Positions 47,215-55,222 of a DNA stretch of 64,000 nucleotides are shown piece after piece. This DNA is from Hufsiella ginkgonis. GTDB lineage: Bacteria; Bacteroidota; Bacteroidia; Sphingobacteriales; Sphingobacteriaceae. The stretch lies in the NCBI RefSeq assembly GCF_009834915.1, contig NZ_WVHS01000001.1, positions 1,364,001 through 1,428,000 on the forward strand. Direction: 5' to 3'. The position numbers and the translations under genes were made by a program. Position 1 is the stretch's first letter. Each line of letters begins with the position of its first letter. The notes below the pieces were generated by a model. It worked only from the letters and a program-made list of their open reading frames with translations, did no database searches and was not told the origin of the DNA.

Positions 47215-47459
47215 GCTTTTTGGTTGTCAGTTATCAGTTGCCAGTGGTCAGTTTTTATTTACGGTGAATTACCTGTTCAGTTTTAATCCGGTTTTAACCA
47301 GCAGGGAGCATATTATGCTACATGCAGGAGAACTGGCTACTCACAACTGATCACTGATCACCACCAACCCCACAAGTATACCACTTAATGCAACACCCTG
47401 TAAATCAAATCTTCCTATTTTAGGGGAACCGGGGCGGTGTAACAGGACCGTGCAGTAAG

Positions 47460-47475
47460 TGTTCGTTTTCGAACA
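47460..47475. promoter_or_regulatory. Palindrome, possible NtrC-type enhancer site
   Basis: TGTTCG-TTTT-CGAACA: perfect 6-bp arms, about 95 bases upstream of the sigma-54 -24 element at 47569. Such spaced upstream palindromes are where NtrC-type regulators bind. The regulator gene is next to it. Confidence 0.5.
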
Positions 47476-47568
47476 GCGGGTTTGCGGGCAGTTCGATAAA
47501 TAGCGCTTATTATCAATAGGTTATGCGGTTGGCACATGGTTGTATAATAGCTGGTGGCTGGTAGCTGA

Positions 47569-47584
47569 TGGCTTGCGGTTTGCA
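47569..47584 (+). promoter_or_regulatory. Candidate sigma-54 promoter of the efflux operon
   Basis: TGGCTTGCGGTTTGCA keeps the -24 GG (47570-47571) and -12 GC (47582-47583) at the exact 12-base spacing of the sigma-54 consensus, plus TTGCA at -12. TGGC-TT differs from TGGCAC at two bases. The start site would be near 47595, 65 bases before the adaptor ATG. It overlaps a degenerate intergenic repeat, so coincidence cannot be excluded. Confidence 0.55.
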
Positions 47585-47659
47585 AACGGTCTTAAAACAA
47601 AGACTTTTGGTTTGCCAAAACATGCCATCAGCCAATAGCTACCGGCCAATAGCTATAAA

Positions 47660-48916
47660 ATGGACAGAGTTATACCAAAAAAGAAATGGAATTCGAAACG
47701 CCTTGCTACCATCGGCGGCGCTGCAGCAATACTGGCACTGATCGGGGCAAGTGTTTATTTTACATCCGGCAAAACGAAGGTGAATGTAGATACCGGGAAG
47801 ATCACCGTCAGTGAAATTAAAAAAGGCCCTTTCCAGGAATCGATCCCTGTAAATGGCATTGTGATGCCGATCACCACCATCTACCTGGATGCGATGGAAG
47901 GCGGCCGCGTAGAAGAGAAATTCGTGGAAGACGGCGCTTTTATGAAGAAAGGCGATCCCATCATGCGCCTCTCTAACACCGACCTGGAGCTAAGCCTGGT
48001 AAACCAGGAAACGCAGGTGTTTAACCTGCTTACCCAAATGCAGATCTCTAAAAACGCGGCGCGGCAAAACACCATCGGTAAATTAAACCAGATGGCCGAA
48101 GTGGCCAGCTCTTTTACCGAAGCGGAACGGGTGTATAACCTCAATAAAGACCTGTACCAGAAAAAAGCCGTCGGGTTGCAGGAGTTCCGTAAGTCGCAGC
48201 TGGAGTACGAGTACCAGGTAAAACGTAAAAAGTTAACGGAGCAGGTGCTTCGCCAGGATTCTGTGTCAACCCGGGAAGAACAGGACCAGGCCACGCAGGG
48301 CTACCAGCGTACACAGGCTGCCCTCGCGCTGATGCGCAAAAAGGTAGGCGACCTGGTGGTGCGCGCGCCGGTGGACGGCCAGCTCACCTCGATGGATGCG
48401 GAGATCGGCCAGAACCGCAGCCCGGGCCAGCGCCTCGGCCAGATCGACGTGTTAAGCGGTTTTAAAGTGCGTGTGGATGTTGACGAACATTACATCACCC
48501 GCATTTTTACCGGTCTTAAGGGCGACTTTACCCTTGGCGATAAAACCTACAACCTGGTGATCAGGAAGGTATATACCCAGGTAACTAACGGGCGTTTCCA
48601 GGTGGACATGGCCTTTGCCGAAGGTACGCCGAAAGACATCCGACGCGGACAAACCCTCCAGATCCGCCTTGCGCTAAGCGACGAAACACAGGCAATACTG
48701 GTGCCCAAAGGCGGCTTCTACCAGCAAACCGGCGGAAACTGGATCTTTAAAGTAAGCGAGAACGGCAAGACCGCGTATAAAGTAGACATACAGCTCGGCC
48801 GGCAGGACCCGGATTATTACGAAGTACTGGAAGGATTGAAACCCGGCGACAAAGTGGTAACCAGCAGCTACGAGAATTTCGGGGATATACAGGAGTTGGT
48901 GTTGAAGAAGGAGTAG
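47660..48916 (+). CDS. Efflux periplasmic adaptor (HlyD/MacA type)
   Basis: 418 aa. One membrane anchor (about 12-30), then a lipoyl half (VNGIVMPITTIYLDAMEGGRVEE), a coiled-coil hairpin (125-230), the second lipoyl half (LVVRAPVDGQLTSMDAEIGQ), and beta-barrel and membrane-proximal parts. MacA-like adaptors work with MacB-type ATPase/permeases. Here the ATPase gene is 504 bases downstream, with the S23-like gene inserted in between on the opposite strand. Confidence 0.9.
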   Translation: MDRVIPKKKWNSKRLATIGGAAAILALIGASVYFTSGKTKVNVDTGKITVSEIKKGPFQESIPVNGIVMPITTIYLDAMEGGRVEEKFVEDGAFMKKGDPIMRLSNTDLELSLVNQETQVFNLLTQMQISKNAARQNTIGKLNQMAEVASSFTEAERVYNLNKDLYQKKAVGLQEFRKSQLEYEYQVKRKKLTEQVLRQDSVSTREEQDQATQGYQRTQAALALMRKKVGDLVVRAPVDGQLTSMDAEIGQNRSPGQRLGQIDVLSGFKVRVDVDEHYITRIFTGLKGDFTLGDKTYNLVIRKVYTQVTNGRFQVDMAFAEGTPKDIRRGQTLQIRLALSDETQAILVPKGGFYQQTGGNWIFKVSENGKTAYKVDIQLGRQDPDYYEVLEGLKPGDKVVTSSYENFGDIQELVLKKE

Positions 48917-48919
48917 CGC

Positions 48920-48942
48920 GTGATCAGTTGTCAGTGATCAGT
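48920..48942. repeat. Left inverted repeat around the four-helix-bundle gene
   Basis: 23 bases (gtgatcagttg ... gatcagt) matching the reverse complement of 49387-49409 at 21 of 23 positions. It overlaps the last codons of the four-helix-bundle gene. Confidence 0.75.
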
Positions 48943-49323
48943 TCCGGCTAACTGCCAATGATTTGTACTAAAGCTTTTTGATATAGGAAATAACATTTTT
49001 CGGATTTCGGTTACTTCAGCGTTCATTATGATAAATAACGGTTCATCAATGTATTTAAGATCTTTTGCAAGAAGTAGTTGGTACTCTAATTCTGAGCAGG
49101 AGCCGGTAGAGATTACCAAAAATCTTTTCAGCTCTGCATCGCTGTTGCGGCCACAACCTTCTGCAATATTGGTTGGTATAGACGATGACGATCTCCTGAC
49201 TTGTGAAGAGAGCCCGAATATTTCTTCTCTCGGAAACATATTCTTAGTAACCTCATATATTTTTAACGTGAGCTCGTGACTCCTGCTCCACATGGATAGG
49301 GTTTTAAAATCCTTCATATTCAA
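48931..49323 (-). CDS. Four-helix-bundle (S23/IVS-like) protein
   Basis: 130 aa. Helical bundle with the family landmarks MKDFKTLSMWSRSHELTLKIYE, SSQVRRSSSSIPTNIAEG, and LKRFLVISTGSCSELEYQLLLAKDL. The family is typified by the protein encoded in intervening sequences of 23S rRNA genes and by Avd of diversity-generating retroelements. The exact function is unknown. It lies on the opposite strand within the efflux operon, between adaptor and ATPase, and its C-terminus is encoded inside an inverted repeat, which hints at insertion as a cassette. Confidence 0.9.
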   Translation of the reverse strand: MNMKDFKTLSMWSRSHELTLKIYEVTKNMFPREEIFGLSSQVRRSSSSIPTNIAEGCGRNSDAELKRFLVISTGSCSELEYQLLLAKDLKYIDEPLFIIMNAEVTEIRKMLFPISKSFSTNHWQLAGTDH

Positions 49324-49386
49324 AGTAACGAAATTAAAACAACTAATAATTAATAAAATAATTCAGGTTGCCGCTCAGAACTGACG

Positions 49387-49409
49387 ACTGATTACTGACA
49401 ACTGATAAC
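49387..49409. repeat. Right inverted repeat around the four-helix-bundle gene
   Basis: Partner of 48920-48942. The ATPase gene starts 12 bases further on. Confidence 0.75.
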
Positions 49410-49420
49410 TCACAACCCAC

Positions 49421-50098
49421 ATGATCAATATCACCAACCTCCAAAAATTCTACCGTACCGAAGAAGTAGAAACTATCGCGCTCAACAACCTCTCCTTCGG
49501 GATTAAGGAGGGTGAATTTGTAGCCATTATGGGCCCGTCGGGCTGCGGCAAATCGACGCTGCTGAATATCCTGGGCTTGCTGGACGACCCCGATGACGGC
49601 AGTTACCTGTTCAATGGCATCGAAGTAGCCAAGTTTAACGAAAGGAAACGTTCCGACCTGCGCAAACACAACATCGGTTTCGTGTTCCAGAGCTTTAACC
49701 TGATCGACGAGTTAACGGTGTTCGAAAACGTGGAGCTCCCGCTGATCTATACCAAGGTAGGCGCCGCGGAGCGTAAACGCCGCGTAGAAGAAGTGCTCGA
49801 TAAGATGCAGATCATGCATCGCCGCAATCACTTCCCGCAGCAGCTATCGGGTGGGCAGCAGCAGCGTGTGGCGGTAGCGCGTGCCGTGGTGAACAATCCC
49901 AAGCTGATCCTCGCCGATGAGCCTACCGGTAACCTCGATTCGTCTAACGGTAACGACGTGATGCAGCTCCTCACCGACCTGAACGAGCAAGGCACTACGA
50001 TCATCATGGTAACCCACTCTGAACACGATGCACGCTATACGCACCGGATCATCCGGATGCTCGACGGGCAAGCGGTAACGGAGAATATCCTGGTGTAA
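49421..50098 (+). CDS. ABC transporter ATPase, LolD/MacB type
   Basis: 225 aa. Walker A GPSGCGKS (about 36-43), Q-loop, signature LSGGQQQRVAVARAV, Walker B LILADEPTGNLDS and H-loop THSEHDARY. LolD/MacB-N family (spacing ADEPTGNLDS, length about 225). It is the only intact ATPase ahead of at least six FtsX-type permeases in the array, so it is probably shared by them. Confidence 0.95.
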   Translation: MINITNLQKFYRTEEVETIALNNLSFGIKEGEFVAIMGPSGCGKSTLLNILGLLDDPDDGSYLFNGIEVAKFNERKRSDLRKHNIGFVFQSFNLIDELTVFENVELPLIYTKVGAAERKRRVEEVLDKMQIMHRRNHFPQQLSGGQQQRVAVARAVVNNPKLILADEPTGNLDSSNGNDVMQLLTDLNEQGTTIIMVTHSEHDARYTHRIIRMLDGQAVTENILV

Positions 50099-50215
50099 CG
50101 GACCCCGGGGGGTTGGACGTTTGACGTTCTGCCTTACCCGTCCGGCATAAGCGTAAAGGATGAGCACGATTTGGCTGAAGGTAAATCGCTAACGTCTAAC
50201 CGTAAACAAGAAACT

Positions 50216-52606
50216 ATGTTAATTAACTACATAAAAATCGGCTGGCGCAATTTCACCCGTCACCGTTCGTTTGCCGCCATTAACGTGGTCGGGCTGGCAT
50301 CGGGTATCGCCTGCTGCATTCTCATCTTTACGCTGATCTCGTTTCACCTCAGCTTTGATACGTTTCATACCAGGAAGGACCGCATCTACCGGCTGGTGAC
50401 CCAATGGCACGACGATGGTATTGGCTACTCGCCCGCGGTGCCGCAGCCGCTGGGTAAGGCGTTCAGGGAGGATTTCGATTTTGCGGAAAAAACCGCGCGC
50501 ATTGTAGATTACCAGAACATCCTCATTTCCGTAAAAAACGGCGGGGAGCTAAAGAAATTTTCTGAACGGTGGGGGATCGCCTATACTGAACCGGCTTACT
50601 TCGATATTTTCGATTTCCCGTTACTCAAAGGCGATCGGGCAACCATGCTGAAAGAGCCCGGTACCGCGCTGGTGACGGAGAAGCTTGCAAAAAAATATTT
50701 CGGGGATAAAAACCCGATGAACCAGGTGATCCGCGTGGATAACCGGTTCGATTACAAGATAACCGGTGTGCTGCGCGACATCCCGGAGAATACCGACCTG
50801 CGGCAGGAGATCTACCTGTCATACATAAACCTGAAGGATTGGAACCCCTGGATTGCCGGCAACGACAGCTGGGGCGGCGTTTACAGCGGCTGCAAAGCCT
50901 ACGCCTTGCTTAAACCAAACGTAAACAGTAAAAAAGTGGCGGCGGCGATGCCGCTCATCAGCAAAAAATACTTTAAAGGCCGGGACCAAAAGATCTGGCG
51001 GTTCGCGCTGCAGCCCGTGGCCGATATGCACTTTAACCCGGATTACGACGGTTATGCCGATACCAAGTATTTATGGGCGTTGTTTTTTATCGGCGTGTTC
51101 CTGATCGTTACGGCCAGCGTGAATTTCATCAACCTCGCCACGGCCCAGGCGCTCAACCGTTCGCGCGAAGTGGGTATCCGCAAGGTGTTGGGCAGCCTGC
51201 AGTCGCAGGTTTTTTGGCAGTTTATTGCCGAAACCGCCATTATCACCGCATCTGCCATCGTACTTGCGGTGGCCATCTCCGCAGTGGGGCTGCCGTGGCT
51301 TAACAACCTGTTCGAGTCTGAAATGTCGCTGCACCTGTTCAGCAACGGGCCGCTGCTGGCGTTCCTGGTGCTGCTGGGCGTAGTGGTCACCTTTTTGTCG
51401 GGCTCGTATCCCGGGCTGGTACTGGCCCGCTTTCAGCCGGTGCTGGCCCTTAAAAGCAAACTCTCCCAACGGCACATTGGCGGCTTCTCGCTTCGGCGGA
51501 TCCTGGTAGTGGCGCAGTTTTCCATCTCGCAAATGATGATCATCGGCACCCTGGTAATTGCCGGCCAGATCCGCTATTCACGTACTTCCGACCTGGGCTT
51601 TAACAAAGATGCCGTAGTAATGCTGCCATTACCCGACAACGATAAGGTAAAAATGACCGCGCTCCGCAGCAGGCTGCAGGAATTACCGGGCGTACAAAAC
51701 CTCTCGCTTTGCTGGCAGGCGCCCGCCGCAAGTTCTAATAACACCACCGGCCTTATTTACGAGAACCGCGCCGAGGAAGAACACTGGAGCGTTAACACCA
51801 AGAACGCCGACGACCAATACCTGAAAACGTTTGGCCTCACGCTGGTGGCCGGTCGTAACCTCTACCCGGCCGATACCGCGCGCGAGTTCCTGGTGAACGA
51901 AACTTTCGTGAAGAAGCTGGGGCTTAAATCGCCGAAGGAGGTGATCGGTAAACTGCTCACCGTGAACCGCACCGTTAAAGCCCCTATCGTGGGTGTGGTG
52001 AAGGACTTCTATAACTATTCGTTCCGCAGCGAGATCTCGGCGGTATGCATCAGCTCTGATTGGGGGAACTATGGAAACTGCGCGGTAAAGATCGACATGC
52101 GATCTGCGAAGACCACGTTGCCGGCATTCCAGAAGATCTGGAACGAAACCTACCCGGATTACCTGTACGAATACCAGTTTCTCGACGATAGCATCGCCGG
52201 GTTTTACCGGATGGACAACATCATGCTCAAGCTTACACAAGCCTTTGCGGGGATTGCGGTGCTGATAGGGAGCCTGGGATTATATGGACTGATTTCGTTC
52301 ATGGCCGTACGTAAAACCAAAGAAATCGGGTTGCGCAAGGTACTGGGCGCCACCATCCCGGGTATCCTCTGGATCTTCGGCAAAGAATTTTCGCGCCTGC
52401 TGGTGATCGCGTTTTTAATTGCGGCGCCGCTGGCCTGGTGGGCCATGCGTAAATACCTGGAAGAATTCCAGTACAAAATGGGCATTGGCCCGGGCATCTT
52501 CCTGCTGGCGATAGGGGGTACATTCGCCATAGCGGCGGTTACCATCGGCTACCGGTCGATCAAGGCGGCGCTGGCCAACCCGGTGAAGAGCCTGAGGACG
52601 GAGTAA
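50216..52606 (+). CDS. MacB/FtsX-type ABC permease (1)
   Basis: 796 aa from ATG 50216 (a longer frame starting 15 codons earlier has no support). N-terminal membrane helix after MLINYIKIGWRNFTRHRSF, a MacB-type periplasmic core, three membrane helices around residues 280-430, a second periplasmic domain, then three helices and a tail ending LANPVKSLRTE. This eight-helix double FtsX layout is common in Bacteroidota. Substrate unknown. Array position 1. Confidence 0.95.
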   Translation: MLINYIKIGWRNFTRHRSFAAINVVGLASGIACCILIFTLISFHLSFDTFHTRKDRIYRLVTQWHDDGIGYSPAVPQPLGKAFREDFDFAEKTARIVDYQNILISVKNGGELKKFSERWGIAYTEPAYFDIFDFPLLKGDRATMLKEPGTALVTEKLAKKYFGDKNPMNQVIRVDNRFDYKITGVLRDIPENTDLRQEIYLSYINLKDWNPWIAGNDSWGGVYSGCKAYALLKPNVNSKKVAAAMPLISKKYFKGRDQKIWRFALQPVADMHFNPDYDGYADTKYLWALFFIGVFLIVTASVNFINLATAQALNRSREVGIRKVLGSLQSQVFWQFIAETAIITASAIVLAVAISAVGLPWLNNLFESEMSLHLFSNGPLLAFLVLLGVVVTFLSGSYPGLVLARFQPVLALKSKLSQRHIGGFSLRRILVVAQFSISQMMIIGTLVIAGQIRYSRTSDLGFNKDAVVMLPLPDNDKVKMTALRSRLQELPGVQNLSLCWQAPAASSNNTTGLIYENRAEEEHWSVNTKNADDQYLKTFGLTLVAGRNLYPADTAREFLVNETFVKKLGLKSPKEVIGKLLTVNRTVKAPIVGVVKDFYNYSFRSEISAVCISSDWGNYGNCAVKIDMRSAKTTLPAFQKIWNETYPDYLYEYQFLDDSIAGFYRMDNIMLKLTQAFAGIAVLIGSLGLYGLISFMAVRKTKEIGLRKVLGATIPGILWIFGKEFSRLLVIAFLIAAPLAWWAMRKYLEEFQYKMGIGPGIFLLAIGGTFAIAAVTIGYRSIKAALANPVKSLRTE

Positions 52607-52704
52607 AAGCTCAGTGAAGTATTATAACAGAAGCAGGAACATTAAATATAACATCAATCATGTAATACGTAAAACGTCTAACGTTCAACGTCAATCCCGA
52701 TATC

Positions 52705-55179
52705 ATGCTACGCAACTACCTCCACATCGCCCTCCGGAACCTCCTTAAAAAGAAAGGTTTCACCTTTATTAACATAAGCGGCCTGGCCATCGGGATGACT
52801 TGCGTGATCCTGATCTCGCTGTATGTAAAGAACGAGCTGAGCTACGACCGTTCGTTTAACGACAGCGATCGCATTTTCCGGGTGAACATTAACGGGAAAA
52901 TGGGTGCCGAAGAGTTTTACGCCGGCTATACTCCGCCTACCGCCGGATCTGCCCTGCTGCGCAATTTCCCGGAGGTGGAAAGCTTCGCGCGGATCTATCG
53001 CCCGGGCGAAAAAGTGATCCGGTACAAAAAAGGCGGCGACGACCGCCTGTTCACCGAGAAAGGAATATTCGGCGTCGACTCTAACTTTTTCGAGGTATTG
53101 AATTACCCGCTGAAGCAGGGCGACCAGGCAACGTGCCTCCGGGAGCTCAACTCCATCGTGATTTCTGAAGAGATAGCGAAGAAATATTTTGGCGACGCCG
53201 ATCCCCTGGGAAAAGAGCTGTTATATGACGTGGACGGCTATCCTTTCGTGGTAACGGGTGTGCTGGCCAAACAAACAAACCCGGTGTCGCTGCAGTTCGA
53301 CGTGGTGATGCCGGTTAACAACTTTCGTGATGTACACCGCTTTAGCTGGAGCTGGGTATGGCTTAATATGGCCACCTATGTAAAGCTGAAAAAGAACGTA
53401 CCCGCCGATGCCGCCGCCATCGCCAGGCTGGAGGCGAAGTTCCCCGCCATGATGAAGGTGGAAGCCGTGAGCGCCTTTGCGCGGATCGGGCAGCCATACG
53501 AGGAGTTTTTAAAGAAGGGCGGAAAATGGGACCTTCATTTACAGCCGTTAAAAGATATTCACCTGCGTTCGGGCGCCGTGCAATCCGGCGTGACAGACCA
53601 GGGCGATATTAAGTATGTGTATATCTTCTCGCTCGTGGCGCTGTTCGTGGTGCTGCTGGCCTGTGTTAATTTCATGAATCTTTCTACGGCCCAGTCGGCC
53701 AAAAGAGCGCGGGAAGTAGGCGTCCGTAAGGTGCTTGGCTCGGCCAGGAAACAGCTTATCGGCCAGTTTTTAGCCGAGGCGTTCCTTTTTAGTGTGATTG
53801 CTTCTGCCATTGCGCTTATCGCCGTAAAGCTTACCCTGCCATGGTTTAACCAGCTGGCCGGGAAGTCGCTGGTGTTCAGCTCGTTTTTTACGAATGGCAC
53901 CTGGCTGATCCTGGTGCTGCTCATCCTGTTCAGCGGTTTTGTGGCCGGCAGCTATCCCGCATTTGTACTTACGTCGTTTAACCCGGTAACGGTATTAAAG
54001 GGGACAGGGCTCCCGGGCGGGCATCGGGGAAGCAGGAACTTGCGCAGCGGGCTGGTGGTTTTCCAGTTTACGGTATCCACCGCACTGATCATTTGCACCA
54101 TGGTGGTGTATAACCAGCTGCATTATGCGCAGCACCGCGACCTGGGGCTTACCAAAGAGAACGTGATCGTTATCGCCAACAGCAAGCGGCTGGGCGAGAG
54201 CGAGAAAGCATTCAGGAACGAAGTGGCCCAACTGCCGCAGGTGCTCAATGCGAGCATCACCACGGGTGTTCCCACGAAAGATGCTTTTGGTGATTTTTAT
54301 GTGCCCATTGCGGGCGATGAAGATAAGCAGGTAGCCAAGGACCTGACGTTGAACTCGTACATGGCCGACGATGATTTTATATCGTCCATGGGGCTGAAGC
54401 TGGTCGCCGGCCGTGCATTCTCCAAAGAATTTAAAGATTCCGCATCCATCATACTCAATGAAACGGCTGTAAAACAGATTGGCTGGAAGAAACCCCTCGG
54501 TCAGCTGATCAGGTACCCCGGCGGCCATATGGAATCGTATAAGGTGATCGGGATCGTGCGCGATTTTAACGTGGAGTCGCTCCATTACGCGGTTACACCG
54601 TTCGCGTTGTTCCACACTTCCTCTCATACGTACGATATCCGGAGTTCCTATGTAGTGGTGCGCGTAGCGCCGGGCGATCCTTCGCACGTGGTGAAGGCGC
54701 TGCAGGATAAGTGGCGGGTGTTTTCGCCGGCCACACCGTTCGACTATAGTTTTCTCGATACGGATTTCGATATGCTGTATCGTGCCGACCAGCGCATTGG
54801 CGCGGTGTTCGGAACCTTTACCGGTCTTTCGATCTTTGTGGCCTGCCTGGGATTATTCGCGCTGGTGGCTTTTACCGCCGAGCAGCGCACCAAAGAGATC
54901 GGGATCCGCAAAGTGCTTGGATCGAGCGTAAGCGGTATCGTGCGGTTGTTATCAAAGGATTTTATTGTATTGGTGGTCATCGCTATCGTGATCGCTTCGC
55001 CTTTGGCGTGGTGGGCAATGCACTACTGGCTGCAGGATTTTACTTACCGGGTAACTATTGGATGGTGGGTATTTGCAGGTGCTGCCGCGGTGGCTGTGTT
55101 TATCGCGCTGTTAACGGTAAGCTTCCAGGCGGTGAAGGCGGCCATGGCTAACCCGGTGAGGTCGCTTAGGAATGAGTGA
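52705..55179 (+). CDS. MacB/FtsX-type ABC permease (2)
   Basis: 824 aa, the longest of the array. MLRNYLHIALRNLLKKKGFTFINI start, and MANPVRSLRNE tail. Eight helices with two periplasmic domains as in permease 1. A conserved FtsX signature AKRAREVGVRKVLGS is seen before the first helix triplet, and again (TKEIGIRKVLGS) before the last, which marks both FtsX modules as intact. Confidence 0.95.
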   Translation: MLRNYLHIALRNLLKKKGFTFINISGLAIGMTCVILISLYVKNELSYDRSFNDSDRIFRVNINGKMGAEEFYAGYTPPTAGSALLRNFPEVESFARIYRPGEKVIRYKKGGDDRLFTEKGIFGVDSNFFEVLNYPLKQGDQATCLRELNSIVISEEIAKKYFGDADPLGKELLYDVDGYPFVVTGVLAKQTNPVSLQFDVVMPVNNFRDVHRFSWSWVWLNMATYVKLKKNVPADAAAIARLEAKFPAMMKVEAVSAFARIGQPYEEFLKKGGKWDLHLQPLKDIHLRSGAVQSGVTDQGDIKYVYIFSLVALFVVLLACVNFMNLSTAQSAKRAREVGVRKVLGSARKQLIGQFLAEAFLFSVIASAIALIAVKLTLPWFNQLAGKSLVFSSFFTNGTWLILVLLILFSGFVAGSYPAFVLTSFNPVTVLKGTGLPGGHRGSRNLRSGLVVFQFTVSTALIICTMVVYNQLHYAQHRDLGLTKENVIVIANSKRLGESEKAFRNEVAQLPQVLNASITTGVPTKDAFGDFYVPIAGDEDKQVAKDLTLNSYMADDDFISSMGLKLVAGRAFSKEFKDSASIILNETAVKQIGWKKPLGQLIRYPGGHMESYKVIGIVRDFNVESLHYAVTPFALFHTSSHTYDIRSSYVVVRVAPGDPSHVVKALQDKWRVFSPATPFDYSFLDTDFDMLYRADQRIGAVFGTFTGLSIFVACLGLFALVAFTAEQRTKEIGIRKVLGSSVSGIVRLLSKDFIVLVVIAIVIASPLAWWAMHYWLQDFTYRVTIGWWVFAGAAAVAVFIALLTVSFQAVKAAMANPVRSLRNE

Positions 55180-55222
55180 AGGGAATAGCGGATAAAGAGT
55201 AGAGAATAGTAAATAGAAAGGT

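Noticed and set aside
47529-47545. TGGCACATGGTTGTA as sigma-54 promoter
   Set aside because: The spacing between GG and G is one base short and -12 GC is GT, so the site at 47569 is better.
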